Assembly: GCF_038433155.1 (NCBI RefSeq)
Contig: NZ_JBCDMW010000022.1
Location: 1 to 64,000 of the forward strand
DNA: 64,000 nt
Source: Luteococcus sp038433155
Lineage (GTDB): Bacteria > Actinomycetota > Actinomycetes > Propionibacteriales > Propionibacteriaceae
Direction of reading: 5' to 3'
The notes beneath the pieces were generated by a model. The model was given only the letters and a program-made list of their open reading frames with translations, searched no databases and had not been told where the DNA came from. A program made the translations under genes and the position numbers. Below, piece after piece: positions 8,403 through 17,896 of this stretch (position 1 is the first letter of the stretch; each line of letters starts with the position of its first letter).

Positions 8403-9518
8403 TCACTTCGGCTGGGAGGCCGACTCGATCGTGATCTTGCCGGAGACGATGTCCTCCTTGATGGTCTTCAGCTCGTCCTTCAGCTCCGCCGGGACCTTCG
8501 AGTCGTAGTCGTGGAACTCGGCCAGCTTCACGCCGTCGTTCTCCAGGGTGCCGACATAGGGCTCGGCGCTGAAGGAGCCGTCCTTCGCGGCCTTGATCGC
8601 GTCGAAGACGGCCACGTCCATCGCCTTCTGCACCGAGGTCATGATTGAGGAGCAGTAGCTGGCGCTGGAGACGCAGCCATCGGTGTCCACCCAGACCGCG
8701 CTGACATTGCCGCCGGACTTCTTGGCCACCTGCAGAGCGCCCTCACCAGCCGGCCCGGCGACGGGGAAGATCACGTCGGCGCCCTGGCTGGTCAGGGTGG
8801 AGGCAATCCGGCTGCCGCCGGCCACATCGGAAAAGTTGCCGGTGAACTGACCGCCCTTGGGATTCTTCGGGTCCCAGCCCAGCACCTTGACGCTCTTGCT
8901 CTTCTGGCTGTTGTAATACATGGCGCCCTGGTGGAAGCCGTCCATGAAGATGGTCACGGTGGGGATGTTCATGCCGCCGAGGGTGCCGATGGTGCCCTTC
9001 TTGCTCATCGCGGCCGCGGTGTAACCGGCCATGAAGGAAGGCTGGGCGGTGTTGAAGATCAGCGGCTTGAGGTTCTTGATCCCCTTGGTCTTGGTGGGGT
9101 CATTCCAGTCGACAATGGCGAACTGGACATTGGGGTTGGCCTTGGCGGCAGCGACGGTGGCATCACCCAGCATGAAGCCGACGGTGACGATCACCTTGCA
9201 CTTGGCCGCCACCATCGCGTTGATGTTCTTGGCGAAGTCATTGGCGGTAGCCGACTGCATCTCGCCGGTCTCGATCTTGAGCTCGTCCTTGGCCTTGATC
9301 AGGCCGTCGTGCGAGGTCTGGTTGAAGGACTTGTCGTCGAAGCCGCCCTCGTCGGAGACCATGCAGGCCTTGAAGTCACCAGTTGCGGGGGCGGCAGCGC
9401 CGCTGCTGGAGCTGGCACCGCCGGAGGCGGCGGGGGTGGCGTCGGGCGCCTTGGCGCAGCCGGCGATGGTCAGGGCGAGGGCCGAGGCGATGGCCGGGGC
9501 GACGAGGGACTTCTTCAC
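8403..9518 (-). CDS. BMP family lipoprotein, nucleoside-binding component
   Basis: A 371-residue substrate-binding lipoprotein. The GTG at 9518 follows AGGAGG with seven bases of spacing and gives a proper lipoprotein signal: KK, a hydrophobic core and the lipobox LTIAGC, with the lipidated Cys at residue 21. A low-complexity Ala/Ser linker follows. The BMP (PnrA/Med) fold shows DEGGFDDKSFNQ near the start and FPVAGPAGEGAL near the middle, both typical nucleoside-pocket segments. It heads the uptake operon. Confidence 0.93.
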   Translation of the reverse strand: MKKSLVAPAIASALALTIAGCAKAPDATPAASGGASSSSGAAAPATGDFKACMVSDEGGFDDKSFNQTSHDGLIKAKDELKIETGEMQSATANDFAKNINAMVAAKCKVIVTVGFMLGDATVAAAKANPNVQFAIVDWNDPTKTKGIKNLKPLIFNTAQPSFMAGYTAAAMSKKGTIGTLGGMNIPTVTIFMDGFHQGAMYYNSQKSKSVKVLGWDPKNPKGGQFTGNFSDVAGGSRIASTLTSQGADVIFPVAGPAGEGALQVAKKSGGNVSAVWVDTDGCVSSASYCSSIMTSVQKAMDVAVFDAIKAAKDGSFSAEPYVGTLENDGVKLAEFHDYDSKVPAELKDELKTIKEDIVSGKITIESASQPK

Positions 9519-9681
9519 TGAACTGCCTCCTGAGCAGATGAACTGGGCGCGCCCGAGCTGGGGGTGCCCCAGCATCGTAACCCTCCGTTCACCTGCTGAT
9601 GTTTACTCGGGGCAACAGATCAGCAAAGCGTTATCGGATCGTGTCCTGAGCCAGCCCCGGCCGCTCACGACGCGAGACGGC

Positions 9682-10902
9682 TCAGCCCACCTGGCGGACC
9701 AGAGCCTCCGCGGCGTCCAGAATGTTCACCGTCTCCTGCTCCCAGTCGGGCTCCTGGCCCCGATGCGGCCCGGTGGCCAGGGAGATGATCACCGCCGCGG
9801 CCCGCAGCCGCAGCTCGGTGGGGTCGACGCGTTCGTCGAAGACCGGCACCCATTCCCGGATCAACCGGTGCAGGTTCTGGGTCTGGACGTCGTTCATCCG
9901 CTGCACGGTGGACAGGTGGGCCACCAGGCAGGCCAGGTCATCCGCCCGACGCCCCGGCCCGATGGTGTCGACATCCAGCAGACCGGTGATGGCCCCGTCC
10001 GCCACATGCAACTGGCCCTCGTGGAAGTCGCCATGGGTGGCTTCGTCGCCCAGCTCAATTCCGGACAGGCCGGAACCAATCACGTCGGCCAGCCAGGCCA
10101 GCCGCCCCTCCTGCTCCGGCAAGGCCCGGCTGACCACCCGGGCGTAGTGGTCCACCGCGTCGCTCCACGGGGGCCGCCGCTCCAACCGGGCGATCCCGGG
10201 GGGCAGTCGGTCCAGCAGCTCCACCACCTTCTCCGCCGAGCACGGCGGCCGGTCGTCGAACATCGCTTTGGCCAGGGGACGGCCGGGCAGCTCCCGCAGC
10301 ACCAGCAACCGGTCATCGGTGGCGGCCAGCACCTCCGGCGCCGGAATGTGGGCCTCACGCAACAGCTGGTGCCGGGAGTTGACCAGCTCGAACTGGTCGG
10401 GCCGCAGCACCTTGACGTAGAAGGTCTCGCCGCGCACGCCCACCCGCAGCACCGCCCGGCGCCGCGGACGGTAGCCGATCATGGTGAGTTCCAGCTCCGA
10501 CGGGTGCACCGGGCGGCCCACCAGCCCTTCTTCGGCGAGCACCTCCGCCATCCGCTCCGCGAAGACCGCCCGGGGCAGACCGGGAAGGTCCGGATCGGCA
10601 GGGTAGATCCAGACGGCGGCCTGGTGCTTCCCGTCGGCGAAGATCTCGGCGGCATCGTCGCTGGCCAGTGGCCCCTGGGCGCGCACGGAGCAGCCCAGCA
10701 GCTCGTCGCGTTCGCCGTAGCCCCAGCGCACCCGGGCGGCGTAGGTGGCGGTGGTGGAGCGCTGCGGGTCATGGTCCACATGGTCCAGCCGCCAGTCCAG
10801 CAGGGAGCCCCCGGCGTGCTCGACGGCCGCCCGCAGCAGCGGCTCGGCCTCCTGGGTGGTGAGCAGCTCCTGGCCGTCGTCCGCGCCCCGGCCGCGGGTC
10901 AT
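9682..10902 (-). CDS. Phosphotransferase of the APH/choline kinase fold
   Basis: A 406-residue cytoplasmic protein. The C-terminal half has the kinase-like signatures HGDFHEGQL (catalytic loop Asp) and LLDVDTIGPGRRADDLA (metal-binding Asp). The N-terminal 130 residues resemble the cap found in actinobacterial APH-like enzymes. The acceptor is unknown; small metabolites or sugars are possible, and the family name does not imply drug resistance. Its ATG overlaps the stop of the CBS-domain gene upstream, so the two are co-translated. Confidence 0.8.
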   Translation of the reverse strand: MTRGRGADDGQELLTTQEAEPLLRAAVEHAGGSLLDWRLDHVDHDPQRSTTATYAARVRWGYGERDELLGCSVRAQGPLASDDAAEIFADGKHQAAVWIYPADPDLPGLPRAVFAERMAEVLAEEGLVGRPVHPSELELTMIGYRPRRRAVLRVGVRGETFYVKVLRPDQFELVNSRHQLLREAHIPAPEVLAATDDRLLVLRELPGRPLAKAMFDDRPPCSAEKVVELLDRLPPGIARLERRPPWSDAVDHYARVVSRALPEQEGRLAWLADVIGSGLSGIELGDEATHGDFHEGQLHVADGAITGLLDVDTIGPGRRADDLACLVAHLSTVQRMNDVQTQNLHRLIREWVPVFDERVDPTELRLRAAAVIISLATGPHRGQEPDWEQETVNILDAAEALVRQVG

Positions 10903-12347
10903 GACGTCCTCGCCGGCGCCTCGTGACCAACCGCGGTGGCGCCCCGGCCAGCCCCGGACAGGTCCAGCACCGGCCGGTCGGTCTCCTGGTCCTCGGCCAC
11001 CGGGCTGGCGGTCGCGTCGGCTTCCCGGTGCCGCCGGGCACTCAGCCAGGCGGCCCGCCGGCCGTCCAGTTCGGTCACGGTGAAGACCACGCTGGAGTTG
11101 TCCGGCAGACCCTGTGCCGGGTCGGCATCCGGGTCGCGTTCCAGCTCCACCAAGATCTCGTCCCCCACCACGGGCAGCCGGCCCAGCTGGGCCATGAAGT
11201 AGCCCGCCACCGTGTCATAGGGCCCCTCCGGCAACAGGTAGCCGAACTTCTCGGCGAACTCCTCCAGGGTCATCAGCCCGTCGATGTCGTTCAGCTGGGT
11301 GTGGATGCCGGCGGGCGGCAGGTCGTACTCGTCGGTGATGTCACCGATCAGTTCCTCCACCAGGTCCTCCAGGGTGACGATCCCGGCGGTACCGCCGTAC
11401 TCGTCGCGCACGATGGCCAGGTGGGAGTGGGCCCGACGCATGTCGGTCAGGGCCCGCAGCACCCGCACGGTGTCCGGCAGGCTGAGCACCGGCCGCACCA
11501 GCTGCTTGATGGCGGTGGAGCGGGTGGACGGGTCCATGTCCATCAGGTCCCGCACGTGCAGGAAGCCGACAATCCGGTCCCGCGAGCCGTCGGTCACCGG
11601 GTAACGGGAGTGCGGCGCACCCTGCACCTCGCGAATGGCCTTGTAGGCGGGCATGTCGCCGGGCAGGAAGTCCACCTCGGTGCGGGGCACCATCACCTCC
11701 CGCAGGCTGCGTTCCCCGGCCTCGAAGACCTCGTCGACGATGTGCCGCTCCTCCGCGCCCAGGGTCTGCGAGCCCACCACCATCTGGCGCAGCTCCTCGT
11801 CGCTGACCTCCTCCTTGGCGGCGCTCGGGTCACCACCCAGCAGCCGGACCGCGACGTCGGTGGACTTGCCCAGGAACCAGATGATCGGCCGCGCCACCCG
11901 GGCAATCGAGTCCACCAGCGGCGCAATCGCCATGGAGAAGCCCTCGGCGCGCTGCATCGCGATCCGCTTGGCGGTCAGCTCACCCAGCACGATGGAGAAG
12001 TAGGAGATGACCACCGTGATGGCCACCAGCGCCAGGGTGTTGGCGACGCTGGACGGCACCCCCCAGGAGACCAGCAACGGCGCCAGCGCCGGGGAGAGGG
12101 TGGCGCCACCGAAGGAGGCCGACAGGAAGCCCGAGACCGTCACGCCGATCTGCACGGCGGACAGGAAGTCGTTCGGGTTGGACGTCAGCCGGGCGATCGC
12201 CTCCCCTCGCTTGCCGCGCCCGGAGAGATTCTTGATCTGGCTGTCCCGCAGGCTGACCAGCGCCATCTCGGCACCGGAGAAGATGCCGCCGATGACGATG
12301 AACAGGAAGATCAGCGCCACATTGATCAGGATCTGGTTGAGGCTCAC
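10899..12347 (-). CDS. CNNM/CorC-family membrane protein with CBS domains
   Basis: A 482-residue protein of the hemolysin C/CNNM family. Residues 1-150 form the DUF21 membrane domain with about four helices (FIVIGGIFSGAEMALVSL is its signature). Two CBS domains (about 215-335) bind adenine nucleotides in relatives, and a CorC_HlyC domain (about 350-430) follows. Related proteins take part in Mg2+/Co2+ efflux or resistance, not haemolysis. The start is GTG. It is translationally coupled to the phosphotransferase gene downstream. Confidence 0.88.
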   Translation of the reverse strand: MSLNQILINVALIFLFIVIGGIFSGAEMALVSLRDSQIKNLSGRGKRGEAIARLTSNPNDFLSAVQIGVTVSGFLSASFGGATLSPALAPLLVSWGVPSSVANTLALVAITVVISYFSIVLGELTAKRIAMQRAEGFSMAIAPLVDSIARVARPIIWFLGKSTDVAVRLLGGDPSAAKEEVSDEELRQMVVGSQTLGAEERHIVDEVFEAGERSLREVMVPRTEVDFLPGDMPAYKAIREVQGAPHSRYPVTDGSRDRIVGFLHVRDLMDMDPSTRSTAIKQLVRPVLSLPDTVRVLRALTDMRRAHSHLAIVRDEYGGTAGIVTLEDLVEELIGDITDEYDLPPAGIHTQLNDIDGLMTLEEFAEKFGYLLPEGPYDTVAGYFMAQLGRLPVVGDEILVELERDPDADPAQGLPDNSSVVFTVTELDGRRAAWLSARRHREADATASPVAEDQETDRPVLDLSGAGRGATAVGHEAPARTS

Positions 12348-12493
12348 CGGGCACCCCGGGCACGGGCCCGCACCAGGCAGGTGTCTTCGCCCCGTCGGGG
12401 CCGGTCACGCCGAATAGTCACCAGCACAGAATAACTTGCCCCTCGCGACGACCCAGCCCCACCACTTCGACCCAGCCGGTCGAGGCCCCCGTC

Positions 12494-13078
12494 TCAGTCG
12501 TCGAGCATCAGCCCGAAGGGGTCCTCGTCGAAGTCCTCGTCGCTCTCCAACTCATCCAGCGGGATGTGCACGACGGCCTTGCGCACCTCCTCCAACCCGG
12601 CGATCGGCACCAGGTCCTTGCCCATCAAGGATTCGACCACCTCTTGCAGGTCATTGTCCGGGTCGGTGATCCGGTAGTCACATCGGGCCACCAGGGTGAC
12701 GAAGCTGGGGCCGGTGGTCGCGGCGGGCTCGTCCAGGTCCAGCTCGTCGATCTCGTCGTCCTCGTCCTCGTCCAGCTCATCGGGGTCCAGCTCCTCATCG
12801 GGCAGGCAGACCGGGAAGAAGCCGGAGTAGTCAAAGCCCGCGTCGTCGAAGGCCAGCAGAGCGGCCCGCAGCTGTTCCGCCCGCGCCATGGCCTCCTGCG
12901 GGTCGAAGCCCTCCTCACTGGTGCAGCCGCCCAACCACGACGCATAGTCCTGCACGGCTCGGGCCGCTGTGTCGGCGGCGGCTGTCAGCTCGTGGCGCGC
13001 CTGCGGGGTCCACTGCGGATCCGGCAGTTCGTCGCCCGGCACCTCGACGGTGCGGGGCTGTTCGGGACGTTCTGTCAT
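12494..13078 (-). CDS. Acidic protein of unknown function
   Basis: A 194-residue soluble protein; the ATG at 13078 gives MTERPEQ. The middle (about 105-130) is an almost pure run of Asp and Glu with Leu (DPDELDEDEDDEIDELDLDE) and the tail is also acidic. The region FVTLVARCDYRITDPDNDLQEVVESL reads like a folded domain. I do not recognise the family. It is divergent from purU and stands alone. Confidence 0.75.
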   Translation of the reverse strand: MTERPEQPRTVEVPGDELPDPQWTPQARHELTAAADTAARAVQDYASWLGGCTSEEGFDPQEAMARAEQLRAALLAFDDAGFDYSGFFPVCLPDEELDPDELDEDEDDEIDELDLDEPAATTGPSFVTLVARCDYRITDPDNDLQEVVESLMGKDLVPIAGLEEVRKAVVHIPLDELESDEDFDEDPFGLMLDD

Positions 13079-13164
13079 GGCGGGGCTCCTGTTCCGGGGA
13101 TGGCACCAGACTGCCACGCCGGACAGCCGCGTGGGCGCGCCGCGAGTCCCGTACTCTTGGCCGG

Positions 13165-14061
13165 GTGACCACTGCGCTTGCTCCCACGACGACTCCCCCC
13201 ACCCAGCCCGCCCAGCCCGGGCAGGACATCTGGGTGCTCACCATCTCCTGCGACGACCGGCCGGGGATCGTGCACGCCGTCTCGGGGGCCTGCGTCGCGG
13301 CCCGGGGCAACATCGTCGAGTGCCAGCAGTTCACCTCCGAGTCCGGGCGCTTCTTCATGCGGCTCACCCTGGACACCTCGCTGGACCGGGCCGGCATCGA
13401 GGCCGCGCTGGCACCGGTGGTGGAGGACCTGGCGGCGGACTGGGACCTGGACCTGGAGTGTCGGCCCACCCGCACCCTGGTGCTGGCCTCCAAGGCCGGG
13501 CACTGCCTCAATGACCTGCTCTTCCGGCAGCGCAGCGGGTACCTGAACGTGGAGATCCCCCGGATCCTGTCCAACCACCCGGACCTGGGTGCCCTGGCGG
13601 GCTTCTACGGGATCGACTTCGAGAGCCACCCGGTGCTGCCCGAGACCAAGGCCGCCTTCGAGCGACGGGTGCTGGAGCTGGTGGACGAGTTCGACATCGA
13701 GCTGGTGGTGCTGGCCCGCTACATGCAGATCCTGTCCCCCGAGTTGTGCGAGGCCCTGACCGGCCGGGCGATCAACATCCACCACTCCTTCCTGCCCGGT
13801 TTCAAGGGCGCCAATCCCTACCGTCAGGCGCACCAGCGGGGCGTGAAGCTGATTGGCGCCACCGCCCACTTCGTCACCAGCGACCTGGACGAGGGCCCGA
13901 TCATCGAGCAGAACGTGGTGCGGGTTGACCATTCCCGCACCGCGGCCCAGCTGGTGGCGATCGGCCAGGACGAGGAGAGCCGAACCCTCACCGAAGCGGT
14001 CAAGCTCTTTGCCGAGAAGCGGGTCTTCCTGGACGGGCACCGCACCGTGATCTTCCACTGA
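13165..14061 (+). CDS. purU: Formyltetrahydrofolate deformylase
   Basis: A 298-residue enzyme that hydrolyses 10-formyl-THF to formate and THF, balancing the one-carbon pool. The start is GTG. An N-terminal ACT domain (about 20-95; DDRPGIVHAVSG) is followed by a formyltransferase domain (about 100-298). The catalytic triad is visible as NIHHSFLPGF (Asn and His near 203 and 205) and SDLDEGPI (Asp near 241). It is monocistronic and close to other folate and purine genes of the window (folD, purN, purH). Confidence 0.95.
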   Translation: MTTALAPTTTPPTQPAQPGQDIWVLTISCDDRPGIVHAVSGACVAARGNIVECQQFTSESGRFFMRLTLDTSLDRAGIEAALAPVVEDLAADWDLDLECRPTRTLVLASKAGHCLNDLLFRQRSGYLNVEIPRILSNHPDLGALAGFYGIDFESHPVLPETKAAFERRVLELVDEFDIELVVLARYMQILSPELCEALTGRAINIHHSFLPGFKGANPYRQAHQRGVKLIGATAHFVTSDLDEGPIIEQNVVRVDHSRTAAQLVAIGQDEESRTLTEAVKLFAEKRVFLDGHRTVIFH

Positions 14062-14139
14062 GCAAGGAATTCCGGCATATCCGACGGCCTTCTCCGGGGA
14101 AACCAATTCACTATCGGGTGAAATGATTTCGTCGAAAAC

Positions 14140-14155
14140 CGTGACATTGGTCACA
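14140..14155. promoter_or_regulatory. CRP/GlxR-like operator upstream of the acetate symporter operon
   Basis: CGTGACATTGGTCACA agrees with the CRP-family consensus TGTGA-N6-TCACA at all but the first base. It lies about 70 bases before the DUF485 start, a usual place for a CRP/GlxR site. GlxR control of acetate uptake is established in corynebacteria; its extension here is inference. Confidence 0.6.
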
Positions 14156-14225
14156 TTTGCGGCTAACTTTGCTCCAGCTTTTGCCACCGGACGGCAGGAG
14201 CCAGAGCAACGACGCTAGGAGCCCG

Positions 14226-14663
14226 ATGTCAACTTCACACCAGGCCCACCCGGAGCCCCACGAGCCCAGGGATCTCCCCGACGACCCGGAACGCCACCTT
14301 CCGCCCAACCACAATCCCCTGCCCGAGCTGGACGGCCCGCACGGCTACGTCGTCGACGACGCCAAGCTGGCGCAGGTTCAGGCCTCGGACGAATTCCAGG
14401 AACTGAAGAAGCGCTTCCGCAACTTTGCCTTCCCCCTCAGCATTGCCTTCCTGATCTGGTACTTCGCCTATGTGCTGCTCAGCACCTATGCGGTCAGCTT
14501 CATGGCCAAGCCCATGATCGGCCATGTCACCATCGGGCTCTTCCTGGGCCTGCTGCAGTTCGTGACCACCTTCGCGATCACCGCGTTGTACATCCGTCAC
14601 GCCAACAAGAACCTTGACCCGATCGCCACCAAGATCCGCGCCGAGCTGGAGGGCACCCGATGA
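14226..14663 (+). CDS. DUF485 membrane protein, partner of the acetate symporter
   Basis: A 145-residue protein; the ATG at 14226 follows TAGGAG. A hydrophilic N-terminus of about 60 residues with a His- and Pro-rich stretch precedes two membrane helices (FPLSIAFLIWYFAYVLL and IGLFLGLLQFVTTFAITALYI), the DUF485/YjcH signature. YjcH-type proteins are encoded with ActP symporters and are thought to be an accessory subunit. Its stop overlaps the symporter start by four bases. Confidence 0.9.
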   Translation: MSTSHQAHPEPHEPRDLPDDPERHLPPNHNPLPELDGPHGYVVDDAKLAQVQASDEFQELKKRFRNFAFPLSIAFLIWYFAYVLLSTYAVSFMAKPMIGHVTIGLFLGLLQFVTTFAITALYIRHANKNLDPIATKIRAELEGTR

Positions 14664-16315
14664 ACACCTACCTGCCCCTCCTGCAGACCAAGCTGGGCAA
14701 CCCGATTGCCAACATCATCATCTTCGCCGTCTTCGTGGTGGCGACGCTGACCATCGTCATCCGGGTCTCCCAGGGTGGCAAGAAGAAGGCCAGCGACTTC
14801 TACACCGGCGGCGCCTCCTTCGACGGCCGACAGAATGGCCTGGCCATCGCCGGTGACTACCTGTCCGCCGCGTCCTTCCTGGGCATCGTCGGCGCCATCG
14901 CGCTGAGCGGCTACGACGGCCTGCTCTACTCCATCGGCTTCCTGGTGGCCTGGCTGGTGGCCCTGCTGCTGGTGGCCGAGCCGCTGCGCAACACCGGCAA
15001 GTACACCATGGCCGACGTGCTCAGCTTCCGCACCCAGGAGAAGCCGGTGCGGATGGCGGCCGCCATCTCCACCCTGGCCGTCTCCTTCTTCTACCTGCTG
15101 GCCCAGATGGCCGGCGCCGGCGGCCTGGTCTCCCTGCTGCTGGGCGTCACCGACGACATGATGCAGAACCTGGTCATCATCCTCGTCGGCCTGCTGATGA
15201 TCGTCTACGTGCTGATCGGCGGCATGAAGGGCACCACCTGGGTGCAGATGATCAAGGCCGTGCTGCTGATTGCCGGCGCCGCGATCATGTCCGCCTGGGT
15301 GCTGGGCAAGACCGGCTTCAACCTGTCCACGCTGATCGGCCATGCGCAGAGCAATGCCGACGCCATCAAGGCCGCCGACCCGGCCGCCAATGGCGCCGAC
15401 TGGCGCAACCTGACCGAGCCGATGGGCAAGTACGGCAAGAACAAGCTGGGCTTCATCTCCCTGGCCCTGGCCTTGGTGCTGGGCACCGCCGGCCTGCCGC
15501 ACGTGCTGATGCGCTTCTACACGGTTCCCACCGCCAAGGAGGCCCGTCGCTCCGTGACCTGGGCCATCGGCCTGATCGGTGCCTTCTACCTGTTCACCAT
15601 GATCCTGGGTTACGGCGTGGCGTGGCTGGTCGGTTACGACGTCGTCAACACCCTGCCCGGCAAGGCCAATGCGGCCGCCCCGGCGCTGGCCTTCTGGCTG
15701 CCCGGCAAGGGGCTGGGCGGCACCCTCTTCCTGGCCGTGATCGCCGGCATCGCCTTCGCCACCATCCTGGCCGTGGTCGCCGGTCTGGCCATCACCGCGT
15801 CGGCCTCCTTCGCGCACGACATCTACAACGCCATCCTCAAGGACGGCAATGCGGACCCGGCGCAGGAGGTCAAGGTGGCCCGCAACACCGTGGTGGTGAT
15901 CGGTCTGCTGGCCATCGTCGGTGGCATCGCGGCCAAGAGCCAGAACATCGCCTTCCTGGTGGCGCTGGCGTTCGCCATCGCGGCCTCGGCCAACCTGCCG
16001 TCGATCCTGTACTCGCTGTACTGGAAGCGGTTCAACACCCGCGGCGCGGTGATGTCCATCTACGGCGGCCTGATCTCCGCCCTGGTGCTGATCACCTTCT
16101 CCCCCGCCGTCTCCGGCACCAAGACCTCGATGTTCCCGAATGCGAACTTCGCCTGGTTCCCGCTGGACAACCCGGCGCTGGTCAGCGTCCCGATCGGCTT
16201 CATCCTGGGCTGGCTCGGTTCGATCAGCTCGAAGGAGTACAACCCGGAGAAGTACACCGAGATGGAGGTCCGCTCCATGACCGGTGCCGGCGCCGAAGGT
16301 GCCGTCGCCCACTGA
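14660..16315 (+). CDS. actP: Cation/acetate symporter
   Basis: A 551-residue member of the sodium:solute symporter family with about 13 predicted helices. The family segment SDFYTGGASFDGRQNGLAIA followed by GDYLSAASFLGI near the N-terminus and GTAGLPHVLMRFYTVP in the middle match ActP-type acetate/pyruvate carriers. Coupling to DUF485 supports acetate-type monocarboxylate uptake. The operon ends at a hairpin (16341-16370). Confidence 0.92.
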   Translation: MNTYLPLLQTKLGNPIANIIIFAVFVVATLTIVIRVSQGGKKKASDFYTGGASFDGRQNGLAIAGDYLSAASFLGIVGAIALSGYDGLLYSIGFLVAWLVALLLVAEPLRNTGKYTMADVLSFRTQEKPVRMAAAISTLAVSFFYLLAQMAGAGGLVSLLLGVTDDMMQNLVIILVGLLMIVYVLIGGMKGTTWVQMIKAVLLIAGAAIMSAWVLGKTGFNLSTLIGHAQSNADAIKAADPAANGADWRNLTEPMGKYGKNKLGFISLALALVLGTAGLPHVLMRFYTVPTAKEARRSVTWAIGLIGAFYLFTMILGYGVAWLVGYDVVNTLPGKANAAAPALAFWLPGKGLGGTLFLAVIAGIAFATILAVVAGLAITASASFAHDIYNAILKDGNADPAQEVKVARNTVVVIGLLAIVGGIAAKSQNIAFLVALAFAIAASANLPSILYSLYWKRFNTRGAVMSIYGGLISALVLITFSPAVSGTKTSMFPNANFAWFPLDNPALVSVPIGFILGWLGSISSKEYNPEKYTEMEVRSMTGAGAEGAVAH

Positions 16316-16340
16316 CCCCGGGCACAGATTGAACATGCGG

Positions 16341-16370
16341 CGCGGCCGTCCTCCGCGGAGGGCGGCCGCG
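16341..16370 (+). terminator. Terminator of the acetate symporter operon
   Basis: CGCGGCCGTCCTC is followed at once by its near complement ending GGCGGCCGCG and then TCGTC. The remaining 16371-16583 contains no gene; a T-arm-like GGTTCGAGTCC on the minus strand does not fold into a tRNA. Confidence 0.65.
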
Positions 16371-16583
16371 TCGTCATCCCCGGGCGCTCTCTTCGGTTGC
16401 CCTCAGGCGGCCGCCGCCACCCCCAGGCTCGGCCCCCGTCGTTGACCACCACCGCGCGACCCTTCCGCACCCCGGCGTGACCCGACCAAGACCGGCTGAC
16501 GAAGCGTCACCCGTCGCGCAGGTGCGGCGATCAACCAGGATCGGACTCGAACCTGGGGTGGGCGGCATTCTTGGTCGACGAAA

Positions 16584-16615
16584 CGTGGCCGCCACCCCGC
16601 GGGGTGACGGCCACG
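16584..16615 (-). terminator. Terminator of mdh
   Basis: CGTGGCCG pairs with CGGCCACG, with an inner ACCCC/GGGGT stem. It lies about 70 bases 3' of the mdh stop on the minus strand. Confidence 0.65.
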
Positions 16616-16685
16616 TGTGCGTCGTGACTCAACCGGCTCACGTCCGGGTCGACCCAATGCAGGGCCGACTCCAGACAGGTCCGGA

Positions 16686-17672
16686 TCAGATCAGGCCGAG
16701 CTCCTTGACGGCGTCGCGCTCGTCCTCCAGCTCCTTGATCGAGATGTCGATCATCTTGCGGCTGAAGTCGCTGATCTCCAGGCCCTGGACGATCTCCCAG
16801 TTGCCGTCCTTGTGACGCACGGGGAAGGAGGAGATCAGACCCTCGGGCACGCCGTAGGAGCCGTCGGAGCAGACGCCCATGCTGGTCCAGTCGCTGCCCA
16901 CGGTGCCCAGCTCCCAGTCGTGCATGCAGGAGGCGGTGGCATTGGCGGCCGACGCGCGGCTGGACAGGCCCGTGGCGTTGATGATCTCGGCACCGCGCTT
17001 GGCGACCTTCGGGATGAAGGTGTCCTTCACCCACTCGTTGTCACCAATGGCCTCCAGGACGGGCTTGCCGTCGACGGTGGCGTGGAACAGGTCCGGGTAC
17101 ATGGTGGACGAGTGGTTGCCCCAGATGGTCAGGTGCTCGATGTGCCGGGTGGTGACCCCCAGCTTCTTGGCAATCTGGGCCTTGGACCGGTCCAGGTCCA
17201 GCCGGGTCAGGGCGCCGAAGCGCTCACGCGGGATGTCGGGCGCGTTGTGCATGGTGATCAGGGCATTGGTGTTGGCCGGGTTGCCGGTGACCAGCACGCG
17301 GATGTCGTCGGCGGCCACCTTGTTGAGGGCCTTGCCCTGGGCGGTGAAGATGCGGCCATTGGCGGAGAGCAGGTCGCCGCGCTCCATGCCGGCCTTGCGC
17401 GGGAAGGCGCCCACCAGCATGGCGATGTTGGCGCCCTCGAAGATGGTCTCGGGATCGTCGCCGATCACCACATTCTTGAGGTTCGGGAAGGCGCAGTCGT
17501 CGAGCTCCATCACGACGCCCTCGAGCGCCTTCATGGCGTGCGGGATCTCCAGCAGGCGCAGCTCGATCGGGGCGTCGCCCAGCACCGCGCCGCTCGCGAT
17601 GCGGAACAGCAGGCTGTAGCAGATCTGGCCGGCCGCGCCGGTCACTGCAACCTTGATGGGGGTCTGCTTCAC
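16686..17672 (-). CDS. mdh: Malate dehydrogenase, cytosolic type
   Basis: A 328-residue NAD-dependent enzyme of the TCA cycle. The GTG at 17672 follows GAGGAAG and starts VKQTPIKVAVTGAAGQI, the family's first strand; the frame upstream is not conserved-looking. The glycine-rich NAD loop (GAAGQICYSLLFRIASG), the NPANTNALI motif and the catalytic His in IWGNHSSTMYPD are all present. It is monocistronic between terminators and downstream of the folD/DUF3017 pair. Confidence 0.96.
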   Translation of the reverse strand: MKQTPIKVAVTGAAGQICYSLLFRIASGAVLGDAPIELRLLEIPHAMKALEGVVMELDDCAFPNLKNVVIGDDPETIFEGANIAMLVGAFPRKAGMERGDLLSANGRIFTAQGKALNKVAADDIRVLVTGNPANTNALITMHNAPDIPRERFGALTRLDLDRSKAQIAKKLGVTTRHIEHLTIWGNHSSTMYPDLFHATVDGKPVLEAIGDNEWVKDTFIPKVAKRGAEIINATGLSSRASAANATASCMHDWELGTVGSDWTSMGVCSDGSYGVPEGLISSFPVRHKDGNWEIVQGLEISDFSRKMIDISIKELEDERDAVKELGLI

Positions 17673-17896
17673 GGTTACTTCCTCACTCTTGGTTGGTCTC
17701 GCCGGCAACTGCTTGACGGACGTCCCTGACACTACCGTGTGCCCTTGCCGGAGGCGTTCCGGGGTCCGGCGAACTGTGCTCTTCCGGCCAGTCTAGGAGG
17801 CCGGGTGCCAGCCGGGAACCCCACCCCCGATTCCCACGGCTGGGCCCTTCCCAATCCGGGCGGCACCGCCACGGAACGGGCCGGTCCGATGCCGGA

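Noticed and set aside
9682..10902. Aminoglycoside resistance gene
   Set aside because: Only the general APH fold is present; core-genome context and coupling to a CBS-domain gene do not support resistance.
10899..12347. Haemolysin
   Set aside because: The family's old name is misleading; DUF21 plus CBS plus CorC_HlyC indicates a metal-transport-related protein.
16530..16560. tRNA-like T-arm (GGTTCGAGTCC) on the minus strand
   Set aside because: The flanking bases do not form a five-pair T-stem, and no acceptor or anticodon arm can be drawn.
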